Part shown: piece after piece, positions 33,684-41,960 of the stretch
Numbering within the stretch: position 1 is the first letter of the stretch
Layout of the letters: every line of letters begins with the position of its first letter
Source of the DNA: CAYOLL01 sp964404765 [NCBI: uncultured Gemmatimonadota bacterium]
Lineage (GTDB): Bacteria; 4572-55
Reading direction: 5' to 3'
Assembly (NCBI GenBank): GCA_964404765.1
Contig: CAYOLL010000002.1
Coordinates: 1 to 64,000 of the forward strand
DNA: 64,000 nt
The notes under the pieces: model-generated
Database searches by the model: none
Told to the model about the DNA's origin: nothing
The model's input: the letters and a program-made list of their open reading frames with translations, nothing else
Position numbers and translations under genes: made by a program

Positions 33684-35999
33684 TTACAGCAAGGCGGCTG
33701 TCTTATCGGCAACAGCGCTTAGCCGGCGCTGCTCCAGATAATTCGGGATACTCAGGCTTGGCAAGTCGGGCCGAAGCTGTGGCGCTGCAAAGGTCAATGC
33801 CGGATCCGTCGGCGGCAGAAAGCGACCGGTCGCCGCCATTTGTACGGTTTGGTGATTGATTGTTAAAGGGTCTTTTTGCGTGGGCCGGTAGTGGGCTTCA
33901 ATATGCCGATCTTTTTCTAAAATGACTAAATGCTCGTAAATTTGACGGTCCGCTCCCGGCCATCGCAAACGAACAAAAACATGCTCATGCAAGCCGTGGC
34001 CTTCCAACTTTACCGTAACATGGCTATTTTCCTGGGTGAACTCAAATCGAATCTGCTCCTGCCGGCCGATGTTCAAAAGCCCGCCCGCCTTCGTAAAGCG
34101 CTCCGGCAAACGTGGCGCAACCCCAATCTCACGCGTCAGCATATTCGGCTGGATGCCCAAAAAGTCCTGCTGAAAATTGCGCACAAACTCTGCGACCGAC
34201 CAGGCCTGCGAATAGGCGCCGGTCAACTGCAACTTGCCATTGGGCTTGGGCAAGGGTTCCACTAACTCGGTTAGCGAGCCGGGCATTCCTGTATTCAGGA
34301 TTTGGTCCGCCAAATTTTGGGCTAACGCAAAGGCCAGATTTTCGTAACCAAAACGAACCAAGGCGCTGATGACCGGCCCGGTCAGCCATTGCCAGCACAA
34401 ACCATTGTGATATGCCGCATCAAAATGATAAATTTGACCGTGGTGATAAGGGTGAAATTCATCGTCCTGCGGATCGAGCGAGGCCAAGCCATGGGGATAG
34501 GTCAGGCGCGTTACTACTTGTTTTAAAATGCCGTGCTGGATAGCCGGATCATCAATCAAATCAGCCAACAGCGGCACGGTCAGGGCAAATATCTGGTTAG
34601 GCCGAATCTGTCGGTTTGGCGCATCCGCCGCGGTCAGATGATCGTAAAGAGCGTTGGTTTGCGGATCATAAAACCGAGCCATAAAATTGGCTTTGAGTTC
34701 CGCCGCCATTCCCTGCCAAATGGCCTCTTCCCGACCATGTCCGAGACAATGGGCAATTCTGGCGCTGACCTTAAGCTGGGTGAACCACAGGGCCTGAATT
34801 TCGACCGCGCGATTGCCGCGCGGCGACCAGGCTTGCTGCCCCTGAATACGCGCATCCATCCAGGTGTCGGCAAGGTCGTGCGTCAAGAAGCCATCCTTAT
34901 CAACGAAATTTGTTTTTGCGCCATCAATCGCCCGTTTGATAATCGGAAACATTTGCTCGGCCAGACGCAGATCGCCTGTGTAGCAAATGTACTCATAAAT
35001 CTCGCGAATAAACCAGGGCGTGGCATCCGTGGTATTATAGATGATGTCCGTTGGTGACGCAATCCGGTTTGGGATGCGGCCATTAAGCGGATCGCTTGCA
35101 TTATCTTTTTGATTTTGCGCGAAGTTGCTTATAATTTCCTGCGCAGCCGTAAACTGCCCGGCGACAAGACAAATTCCCGGCAAGGCAATAAAGGTATCAC
35201 GTCCCCAGCACTGATGAAACCAGGGCAGACCCGCCCACAGCCCCGGCCCGTTTTGTTGCACCAGCAAATCATTTCCGGAAATCAGACACCATTGCAGCGC
35301 CCGGTCATAATCGCTCAGGTTGGTCGAAAAAGCGGTTTGTGCCAGTAAATTGCTGACCCGATTGGCCCGCGCGGAACGAAAGGCGCTGATGTCCGGCCTG
35401 GTATCGGCAGCTTCATTCGTCTGGAAAATAAAATCTATTTTGACTTCGCTGACCGTGCCAAAATCCAGCCAACCCAAAATGCCTTTTTGACAAGAAAACT
35501 CCGTTGGCAGCTCCGCCTCACCCGGCGTGCCGGTAACCCATTGCAGCGCCGATCCACAAATATGGATGATCTGGCCGGTTGCCAAATCGGCAAAATGTAG
35601 CTCGTTTTCCGTTGCCGGCTCGATTTTCGGGGCGACGCCTGAATCCAGAAATGCCGGAATAAGCTGCACGGATCGTGGCCGATTCAATTGCAGCCGGACG
35701 ACAAAGCCCGCTTTGCCCCGCAAGACCGTGAGCGTTTCCGTATAATCGTCGTACGTCCGCTGCAAACCGTCCGGACTCAATTCAATTGCCGGCGCATCGT
35801 GCAAGACTGAGACGCCATCAACCCGCCAGATAAAATCGATCAGAAAGCGGCGGCCAGCCAGCGTATAGCCGCCGTAAGTTGTGTTATAGCCGGTAGTTTG
35901 ACCTTCCCAAAAACCGCCCACACCATCGACAAAGGCGTAGACGCGGGTTGGTTGCTTTTCGAGTCGAAAATTCAACAAATCGGGATGATTAGCGCTCAT
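33684..35999 (-). CDS. Glycogen debranching enzyme (amylo-alpha-1,6-glucosidase, GH133-like)
   Basis: A 771-residue protein of the archaeal/bacterial GDE family. The N-terminal 280 residues form the GDE N domain (YAFVDGVGGFWEGQTTGYNT). The C-terminal (alpha/alpha)6 catalytic part includes LPWFHQCWGRDTFIALPGIC, TPWFIREIYEYICYTGD, DLADTWMDARIQG and AYHNGLCWQWLTGPVISALV. It removes alpha-1,6 branches of glycogen, in keeping with GlgC 4 kb away. The ATG at 35999 has AGGAAG upstream; an ATG 27 codons earlier lacks a ribosome site. Confidence 0.9.
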   Translation of the reverse strand: MSANHPDLLNFRLEKQPTRVYAFVDGVGGFWEGQTTGYNTTYGGYTLAGRRFLIDFIWRVDGVSVLHDAPAIELSPDGLQRTYDDYTETLTVLRGKAGFVVRLQLNRPRSVQLIPAFLDSGVAPKIEPATENELHFADLATGQIIHICGSALQWVTGTPGEAELPTEFSCQKGILGWLDFGTVSEVKIDFIFQTNEAADTRPDISAFRSARANRVSNLLAQTAFSTNLSDYDRALQWCLISGNDLLVQQNGPGLWAGLPWFHQCWGRDTFIALPGICLVAGQFTAAQEIISNFAQNQKDNASDPLNGRIPNRIASPTDIIYNTTDATPWFIREIYEYICYTGDLRLAEQMFPIIKRAIDGAKTNFVDKDGFLTHDLADTWMDARIQGQQAWSPRGNRAVEIQALWFTQLKVSARIAHCLGHGREEAIWQGMAAELKANFMARFYDPQTNALYDHLTAADAPNRQIRPNQIFALTVPLLADLIDDPAIQHGILKQVVTRLTYPHGLASLDPQDDEFHPYHHGQIYHFDAAYHNGLCWQWLTGPVISALVRFGYENLAFALAQNLADQILNTGMPGSLTELVEPLPKPNGKLQLTGAYSQAWSVAEFVRNFQQDFLGIQPNMLTREIGVAPRLPERFTKAGGLLNIGRQEQIRFEFTQENSHVTVKLEGHGLHEHVFVRLRWPGADRQIYEHLVILEKDRHIEAHYRPTQKDPLTINHQTVQMAATGRFLPPTDPALTFAAPQLRPDLPSLSIPNYLEQRRLSAVADKTAALL

Positions 36000-36231
36000 T
36001 GGCTTCCTATACGGACAAATGCCTGATTCAGTCGCAGAAAAATTCGTCATAAAAACAGGCGAAAGATACGGCAGGGACATGGATCGGGCAAGAGGAAATG
36101 GGTTTGCAAATCGAAAATAAATGCAACAATTGTCAATTTTTTTATGGAATGTGGCTCCTGGCTTAATGTATTATGCTGGCAGTCAACAAGCTGTCTGATC
36201 AAATTCATTTTTTTTTCAAGGAGATTTTAAA

Positions 36232-36840
36232 ATGCGTCGTTTAATTTTAACTGTTTGCTGGTTTGTTCTCTGGGCAGCCACCGTTCAAGCCGATACTTTT
36301 TATCTTAAGGACGGAACGGTCATTAAAGGCTGGATCGAAAAGGCTGATGTGGCGACTTATACGATTAAGACCAATTTAGGCGTGGTAACCATTCCGCGTG
36401 AACAAATCCAGCGCATCGACGTTCAGGCAAATGCCGATAGTCTTAACGCAAATACCGTAACGAATCCGGGCAATATCAATGTCAATGTGCCGGAAAATCT
36501 TAATGTCAATATGACCCAAACGGATCAGCGGGTGGGCGCAGGCTCGTCGATTATGACGATTGGCGGCGGCGCACTGGGCGTTTGCGCAGGCTTGCTCGTA
36601 GGCGGTTTAATTCTCAGCAATAGTGATGGTAATGACAATGGTGACGTGCTATTGGTGAGTGGCTTAATCGGTTTAGGTGTCGGCGCGATTATTGGCTGGA
36701 GCGCTTCCAAACCGAAGCGCCACAGCTTGCTGGAAGTTGACCGCAACTTCCGCCTGACATTGACCCAGCCGGATGTCCATCTTACACCCCTGCGCAAAGG
36801 CGTTGATGTGGAAATGGCGCTTTTATCCGCCAGTTTTTAA
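36232..36840 (+). CDS. Exported protein with glycine-rich transmembrane segments, unknown function
   Basis: A 202-residue protein with a signal peptide (MRRLILTVCWFVLWAATVQA). Residues 22-65 (TFYLKDGTVIKGWIEKADVA then TYTIKTNLGVVTIPREQI) form a small beta domain of the kind seen in secreted proteins of FCB bacteria. An Asn-rich stretch follows (NINVNVPENLNVNM), then two Gly/Leu-rich segments (GGGALGVCAGLLVGGLIL and GLIGLGVGAIIGW) like a glycine zipper. It is probably envelope associated. It has a strong AAGGAG and runs 20 bp ahead of trmB. Confidence 0.7.
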   Translation: MRRLILTVCWFVLWAATVQADTFYLKDGTVIKGWIEKADVATYTIKTNLGVVTIPREQIQRIDVQANADSLNANTVTNPGNINVNVPENLNVNMTQTDQRVGAGSSIMTIGGGALGVCAGLLVGGLILSNSDGNDNGDVLLVSGLIGLGVGAIIGWSASKPKRHSLLEVDRNFRLTLTQPDVHLTPLRKGVDVEMALLSASF

Positions 36841-36860
36841 CAAGAAAGCAAAAAGTCTAA

Positions 36861-37457
36861 ATGTTGACAGAAGAAAATATTAGCCGTATTTTGTATGACG
36901 ATCATCAGCCGTTAAATTGGTCTGTGGAGTTTGGCGCCGACCAGTCGGTTGAAGTCGAATTGGGTTCGGGTACGGGTCGTTTTATTGTGGATTGTGCTGC
37001 CCGCTTTCCCCGCGTAAATTTTGTTGGAATTGAAAAGAGCGGCAAATGGCTGGGCAAGACCGCCCGACGCGCACTCAGACAGCAGTTGCCAAATATCCGT
37101 CTGTTTCGGACGGATTCCGCGCAATTTTTAAGAGAGAATATTCCACCGGCCAGTGTGCAGAATTTTCATATCCATTTCCCGGACCCCTGGTGGAAAACAC
37201 GACACTGGAAGCGACGGATATTTCAAACGGATTTTTGCGCCAATTTAAACAAGGGTTTGATCCCGGGCGGGCACGTCCATATTATGACCGATGTTGCCGC
37301 TTATTTTAAAATTATTGTCGCAATAATGGACGAACATTCCGGCTTAAAGCGGATCGAATTTGTCGATGACCCCGAGCGCATTGTGACCAATTACGAAGAA
37401 AAAGCGCTAAAAACCGGCGGAACAATTTATAAAGTACGGTATTGGAAAGCGTGTTGA
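36861..37457 (+). CDS. trmB: tRNA (guanine-N7-)-methyltransferase
   Basis: A 198-residue TrmB, which makes m7G46 in tRNA using S-adenosylmethionine. Motif I VELGSGTGRFIVDCAARFPR, then FVGIEKSGKW, and the TrmB signature FHIHFPDPWWKTRHWKRRIF are clear, with YEEKALKTGGTIYKV near the end. Length is slightly below average but complete. It may be co-transcribed with the preceding exported protein gene. Confidence 0.95.
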   Translation: MLTEENISRILYDDHQPLNWSVEFGADQSVEVELGSGTGRFIVDCAARFPRVNFVGIEKSGKWLGKTARRALRQQLPNIRLFRTDSAQFLRENIPPASVQNFHIHFPDPWWKTRHWKRRIFQTDFCANLNKGLIPGGHVHIMTDVAAYFKIIVAIMDEHSGLKRIEFVDDPERIVTNYEEKALKTGGTIYKVRYWKAC

Positions 37458-37495
37458 TGTTATCCCAATGTCATTAAGTTAAGAAACGTCGATAA

Positions 37496-37639
37496 AATAA
37501 GTTTGGGTTTTGGAGTAAATGCGCCGGATGTGTGACCCTAAGGGTTTTGCTTTTTAACCCTTAGGGTCTCTGGCCTCCTCGGAACACACCCTAAGGGTTG
37601 AAGAGCAAAACCCTTAGGGTGAACTTACCCAAAGTTATT
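37496..37639. repeat. ACCCTAAGGGT-type palindromic element, copy B
   Basis: A 144-bp element bounded by AATAAGTTTGGGT (37496-37508) and ACCCAAAGTTATT (37627-37639), 12 of 13 complementary. Between them are four ACCCTAAGGGT/ACCCTTAGGGT arms forming two hairpins, in the same order as copy A at 13201-13341. The right ends of copies A and B also share the following TAAAT. It lies between trmB and the GNAT gene. Confidence 0.8.
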
Positions 37640-37768
37640 AAATGGATGGTAAATATTTTCGAGAAGTTTTGTCATTTCAAATTCACGGGTGCGGTTACGG
37701 CGAAGAAATTACGGCGCTAAAAGAGAAAAATATCCGCGACGTTAGACCTCTTCACTTTATAAGGATCG

Positions 37769-38233
37769 GTGATGACAGAAATAATCACGGTACGCTCAGT
37801 CGTTCAAGATGATTTTCCCGCATGGAAAATATTATGGGATGGATATAATGCCTTCTATGGTCGCAAGGGTAAAACGGCGTTACCCCTAGAAACAACTAAT
37901 GTAACCTGGTCTCGCTTTTTTGACACTTATGAGCCAATGTATGCGCTTGTTGCTGTCAGTTCGGGTGAAATTGTAGGTCTGGCGCATTACCTCTTTCATC
38001 GTAGCACAATAAGTATTAACTCCACTTGTTATTTGCAAGATTTATTCACAAGCGAAACGGCGCGTGGAAAAGGAGTTGGTCACGCACTGATTAAGGCTGT
38101 TTCTGAACGTGCTAAAGCAGGTGGTTCAGCGCGTCTCTATTGGCAAACACATGAAACAAATGTGACTGCAATGCAACTATATGATAAAGTTGCTGAAAAA
38201 TCAGGGTTTATAGTTTACCGAAAGGCAATTTAA
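37769..38233 (+). CDS. GNAT-family N-acetyltransferase
   Basis: A 154-residue GNAT protein. The acetyl-CoA binding loop (R/Q-x-x-G-x-G/A) is ARGKGVGHALIKAV, and the C-terminal ETNVTAMQLYDKVAEKSGFI is the usual motif B. Substrate unknown. The start is taken at the first ATG of the tandem ATGATG-like region following TAAGGATCGGTG, with GGA upstream. Codon use looks more AT-rich than in neighbouring genes, which may mean transfer. Confidence 0.88.
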   Translation: MMTEIITVRSVVQDDFPAWKILWDGYNAFYGRKGKTALPLETTNVTWSRFFDTYEPMYALVAVSSGEIVGLAHYLFHRSTISINSTCYLQDLFTSETARGKGVGHALIKAVSERAKAGGSARLYWQTHETNVTAMQLYDKVAEKSGFIVYRKAI

Positions 38234-38335
38234 CCGAGGAGAGTGAAGGGGAATATCCGTTTGAAATCTCTGAAATCTCTATGAAGGCTGGATGCTGATT
38301 GAAAAATCTTGACTTTCCATTAGCAAATATCGAAA

Positions 38336-38377
38336 TTAGATCTTGTAGCTCACGAAGTTGCAAGGTCTAATTCTTTT
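38336..38377. promoter_or_regulatory. Leader hairpin TTAGATCTTG..GCAAGGTCTAA upstream of the Rpn-type gene
   Basis: An imperfect palindrome (TTAGATCTTG at 38336-38345; CAAGGTCTAA at about 38361-38370) followed by TTCTTTT and a ribosome site 17 bases before the ATG. A close copy precedes the broken gene at 39376 (39321-39359). Such a conserved leader may be a regulatory or mobile-element end. Confidence 0.6.
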
Positions 38378-38393
38378 TCGGAGGTAATAAACC

Positions 38394-39284
38394 ATGAACG
38401 AAAAACGAACATTGGTCAGCTTTGATTGGGCGATCAAAAATATTCTGCAGGATAAAGCCAATTATGATGTGCTGGAAGGCTTTCTCAGCACGCTTTTGGA
38501 AAAAGACATCAAAATCCTTTCTATTATGGAAAGCGAGAGTAATCAAGAACATCAATCCGATAAATTTAATCGGGTGGATTTGGTTGTAGAAGATGAACAC
38601 GGCGAAATCTTGATCATTGAAGTGCAAAATGATCGAGAAATCCATTACCTGGAGCGGCTTTTATATGGCAGTTCCAAAACGATTGTGGAACGTATAGAAT
38701 CGGGAGAATCATACGAAAATGTGAAAAAGGTTATCTCGATCAACATTCTGTATTTTCTGTTGGGCGATGGCGAGACCGATTATATCTATAGGGGCAAGAC
38801 TGATTTTTATGGATTCAATGATCATAAAAAGCTGGAGTTCCGGCATCGCAAAAAGGATGCGGTTTTAGGCAATGGCATTAAGACGAGTCAGAGCATTTTT
38901 CCGGAATATTATCTGATCGAAGTAGAACGTTTTCATAATCAAATCCGAAAGGACATTGACGAGTGGGTGTATTTCTTTAAGAATTCGGAAATCAAGCCGG
39001 AATTTAAATCCAAAAATATCCAAAAAGCCAAAGAAAAACTGGATTTGCTAAAGATGACGCCGGAGCAGCGCAAGGCTTATGAGCGGTATAAAGAAAATCG
39101 CCGAAGTGAAAAGGAAGCTATTGATACAGCTAAAGAAGAAGGCCGTGAGGAAAGAGATGTGGAAATCGTTCGTGCATCCTTGAAGGAAGGCTTATCAATT
39201 GAGCAAATTTCTCGAATCACCCATTTAACGATTGCGCAAATAAACAGTATATCGGCGGAAGTCCTCAATTATCGCACGATCTGA
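38394..39284 (+). CDS. Rpn-family recombination-promoting nuclease / PD-(D/E)XK transposase-like
   Basis: A 296-residue protein of the Rpn/YhgA-like group, which have a PD-(D/E)XK fold and in E. coli stimulate RecA-independent recombination. Signature blocks: SFDWAIKNILQDKANYDVLE at the start, then RVDLVVEDEHGEILIIEVQN carrying the D...ExQ catalytic pattern, and HYLERLLYGSSKTIVERI. The C-terminal 70 residues are charged and helical (AYERYKENRRSEKEAIDTAK, EEGREE), typical for the family, ending with a small helix-turn-helix-like KEGLSIEQISRITHLTIAQI. Ribosome site GGAGG precedes the ATG. Confidence 0.88.
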   Translation: MNEKRTLVSFDWAIKNILQDKANYDVLEGFLSTLLEKDIKILSIMESESNQEHQSDKFNRVDLVVEDEHGEILIIEVQNDREIHYLERLLYGSSKTIVERIESGESYENVKKVISINILYFLLGDGETDYIYRGKTDFYGFNDHKKLEFRHRKKDAVLGNGIKTSQSIFPEYYLIEVERFHNQIRKDIDEWVYFFKNSEIKPEFKSKNIQKAKEKLDLLKMTPEQRKAYERYKENRRSEKEAIDTAKEEGREERDVEIVRASLKEGLSIEQISRITHLTIAQINSISAEVLNYRTI

Positions 39285-39320
39285 AATTGCCGCTTGACTT
39301 TTCGCGTTAAGTTTTTGATA

Positions 39321-39540
39321 TTAGACCTTGTGACGAATGTTGCAAGGTCTAATTCTTTTGAGGAGATACGAAACAATGAAACATGCTGCCCCATTAAGAT
39401 ATGATGTCATCTTCAAAAAGGCATTTGACCGCCGAAAGTCTTTACGCTCCAAAACGTATCGACCTCGAATATTTCAAAGCTAAAGCAGGCAAGCATGGTT
39501 ATCAAGCGCTGATTAGCGACATTTTGCCACAGAGGCGTTA
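39321..39540 (+). pseudogene. Chimeric remnant: Rpn-like start joined to a CopG/BrnA-like C-terminus, with repeated leader
   Basis: The leader palindrome TTAGACCTTG..CAAGGTCTAA (39321-39352) is followed by GAGGAG and ATG at 39376. One frame gives MKHAAPLRYDVIFKKAFDR, a start typical of PD-(D/E)XK nuclease-family transposase proteins. A second frame then gives RIDLEYFKAKAGKHGYQALI SDIL before a stop at about 39540, resembling the C-terminus of BrnA/CopG-like antitoxins. Neither piece is complete, so this is a deletion or fusion remnant of at least two genes. Confidence 0.6.
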
Positions 39541-39657
39541 AAGCCGAAAAAATTCCGAAGTCTCAAGTCTGGGATAATAACGGTTTCTCAAAAAATATTT
39601 TAAAATAAATCCTTATGTATTTACTCATTTAAACTCGTCACATCACGGAGGATCAAC

Positions 39658-40947
39658 ATGCGAAATGTTTTGGCAATTATTCTGGGCGGCGGTCGCGGCA
39701 CCCGGCTTTATCCGTTAACAATGCACCGCGCTAAACCGGCAGTTCCTTTGGCCGGCAAATACCGTCTGATCGATATTCCTTTAAGCAACTGCATTAATTC
39801 CAACATCCAGCGCATTTTTGTCTTAACCCAATTCAACTCGGCTTCACTGAATCGTCACATTGGGACAACTTTTCGATTTTCCAACTTCTCGACCGGTTTT
39901 GTGGAGGTGTTGGCCGCGCAGCAGACTATCGAAAATCCATATTGGTTTCAAGGCACAGCCGATGCCGTGCGCCAGCACCTGCGCGAAATAGCGCACCATA
40001 ACGCCACCGAGCACCTGATTTTGGCCGGCGATCATCTGTATCGCATGGATTATTCACAATTTGTGCAGCACCATCGTGACACCAACGCCGACATTACCAT
40101 TGCCGTGCGGCCGATGGATGAGGCTAATGCTTCCAGCTTCGGCATCATGAAGATTGACGACCGCGGGCGAATTGTGGCCTTTAAAGAAAAGCCGGAAGGT
40201 GAAGAACTCCGTCAAATGCAAGTGGACACACGTGTCCTCGGCCTTGATGAGGCGAGCGCTCAGCTGTCGCCTTATATTGCGTCCATGGGAATTTATGTCT
40301 TCAAGCCAAAAGTCTTGATCGACTTGTTGACTACAACGCCACAACATACGGATTTTGGCAAAGAAATTCTGCCCGGGGCGATTGAGAATTTAAACGTGCA
40401 AGCCTATATGTTTAATGGCTATTGGGAAGACATCGGCACAGTGGAATCCTTCTACAAATCCAACCTGGCGTTGATTAAGCAGCCCAACCCGCCGTTTAGT
40501 TTTTATGACGCCAAAGCGCCGATTTATACGCGTCCGCTGTTTTTACCGCCAAATAAAATTCAGGATTGCCATATTACAGAATCCATGATTAGCGAAGGTT
40601 GCATTATCAAGGATGCCAAGATTAATGGCTCAATTATCGGCGTGCGTTCGCGCATCGAATCCGGCGCAATTATCGACTGCTCGATGCTGATGGGCGCCGA
40701 CCATTATCAATCACTCGAAGAGCGCGAAGCCGACATTGCCGCCGGCATTCCCCCTATTGGTATCGGCAAAGGTTCGGAGATTCGCAAGGCCATCATCGAC
40801 AAAAATACGCGTATTGGCCAAAACGTAAAGATCATCAACAAAGACAACAAGCAGGAAGATCGCCAGGAAAAATACGGCTACTGCATTAGCGGCGGCATTG
40901 TCCTGACGGTTAAAGGCGCCACAATTCCTGATAATACTGTGATTTAG
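39658..40947 (+). CDS. glgC: Glucose-1-phosphate adenylyltransferase (ADP-glucose pyrophosphorylase)
   Basis: A 429-residue GlgC, making ADP-glucose for glycogen synthesis. The nucleotide-binding loop [20 protein letters not shown] is at the start, then [34 protein letters not shown] (substrate Trp-Phe-Gln-Gly-Thr-Ala-Asp) and FKEKPEG. The C-terminal left-handed beta-helix has [20 protein letters not shown]. Ribosome site GGAGG before the ATG at 39658. A rho-independent terminator follows. Works with the debranching enzyme at 33684-35999; glycogen synthase is not in the window. Confidence 0.96.
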   Translation: MRNVLAIILGGGRGTRLYPLTMHRAKPAVPLAGKYRLIDIPLSNCINSNIQRIFVLTQFNSASLNRHIGTTFRFSNFSTGFVEVLAAQQTIENPYWFQGTADAVRQHLREIAHHNATEHLILAGDHLYRMDYSQFVQHHRDTNADITIAVRPMDEANASSFGIMKIDDRGRIVAFKEKPEGEELRQMQVDTRVLGLDEASAQLSPYIASMGIYVFKPKVLIDLLTTTPQHTDFGKEILPGAIENLNVQAYMFNGYWEDIGTVESFYKSNLALIKQPNPPFSFYDAKAPIYTRPLFLPPNKIQDCHITESMISEGCIIKDAKINGSIIGVRSRIESGAIIDCSMLMGADHYQSLEEREADIAAGIPPIGIGKGSEIRKAIIDKNTRIGQNVKIINKDNKQEDRQEKYGYCISGGIVLTVKGATIPDNTVI

Positions 40948-40973
40948 CTAGCCCGAAAATTGTCTGTAAACAA

Positions 40974-41017
40974 AAAGCCCTTCGGTTTTTCTCAATAACC
41001 GAAGGGCTTTCTTTTTT
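40974..41017 (+). terminator. Rho-independent terminator of glgC
   Basis: A 14-bp perfect stem (AAAGCCCTTCGGTT at 40974-40987 with AACCGAAGGGCTTT at 40997-41010), nine-base loop, followed by CTTTTTT. Starts 27 bp after the glgC stop. Confidence 0.93.
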
Positions 41018-41178
41018 CAGCAGCCTTAACGTCTTATTGTGAAAGGAGATATGCTGATTTTAGGTTGCTTTTAGTCAGGACTTGGAAGGTTAGAGTACAA
41101 TCCGCATTCCCAAATTTTATTTGGGAATGCGTTCGCAAGCGAAAGTGGATATTTGATTAAGGATGCTTGAGATGGCTT

Positions 41179-41379
41179 CTACACCGTCTGTTGGCTGATT
41201 TCCCGACCGCATTGATAGCAATAGGGCGTGCCGACGCTGGCAAACAGCAGCCGCAGATAATCGTCAATCTCCATCACCGTGCCGACCGCGCCCGGTGTCA
41301 AGTCCCGCTTTTCAAAGCCGACCAACTCGCTAATCGAATGATGACCCGCTGGAAATACCGGCAATTGCTGCTGGCACAT
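41179..41379 (-). pseudogene. uvrA-like fragment
   Basis: The 66-codon frame reads [54 protein letters not shown] and stops. This matches the UvrA N-terminal region ([25 protein letters not shown]) including the first Cys pair of the zinc site, but UvrA is about 940 residues, so only a fragment remains, possibly from the UvrA2 branch. Oddly, an ideal GGAGG lies eight bases before the ATG, so the fragment may still be translated. Confidence 0.75.
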
Positions 41380-41547
41380 AGCTTGCCTCCACCGCAAAAA
41401 GGGATCAGTTCAGTTTCACGCTTGCAAATACCCGCTGAAAGATATATCTTTCCGTAACCGTTTGGCTATCCTTTTGTTGCACGAATTTATCGTAATTGCT
41501 CAGCAATTCCCGCTTTCTTTAAAAACAGGCTTTAAAGCCACCAAAAC

Positions 41548-41626
41548 TGTCATTCCCGCATACTTTTAGCGGGAATCTTGCTACAAATTCGGCTAAGATT
41601 CCGGCTAAAAACGTGCCGGAATGACA
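41548..41626. repeat. TGTCATTCCGG-type palindromic repeat (copy F2)
   Basis: TGTCATTCCCGCATACTTTT at 41548 followed by AGCGGGAATCTT is complementary to AAGATTCCGGCTAAAAACGT and GCCGGAATGACA ending at 41626. Same family as 10100-10175 and 53961-54037. It lies in a gene-poor stretch. Confidence 0.75.
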
Positions 41627-41655
41627 TCTTTGGGGAGATCGCGGGAATTGCTGGT

Positions 41656-41764
41656 AATTGCTCAAAAAGTGGTGGTAAACCTAACCTTGCGAAGGCTTCA
41701 GTGCACGATTTCACAAGTTTTGCAGTAAAGCCTTCGCAAGGTTACCCACGCTTTTTGAGCAATT
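41656..41764. repeat. AACCTTGCGAAGGCTT-type palindromic repeat (copy E1)
   Basis: Inner arms AACCTTGCGAAGGCTT (41683-41698) and its perfect complement (41728-41743) lie within outer complementary arms (AATTGCTCAAAAAG at 41656; CTTTTTGAGCAATT ending 41764). Total about 109 bp. The remaining intergenic sequence from 41018 to 41960 (other than the uvrA fragment) shows nothing else I can name. Confidence 0.8.
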
Positions 41765-41960
41765 ACAATTTATCCTGGACGACGGATCAGGTGATCTGAA
41801 GTTAGCATAATCCCCATTTTTTGAAATAGACCAAAACTATCCTCTCCATAAATAAATTTGGATTTAACAAATGCATAAGGATCGCGTCCCTTAAACGAAA
41901 TCAATGCCAGGCTCTGGGGACGGGACAACCACAAGCGAGGGCTGAGGAAATTTATGGGTA

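Noticed and set aside
41545-41765. Palindromic repeats suggesting a CRISPR array
   Set aside because: No regular repeat-spacer unit of constant length and no cas genes; the repeats belong to two different families.
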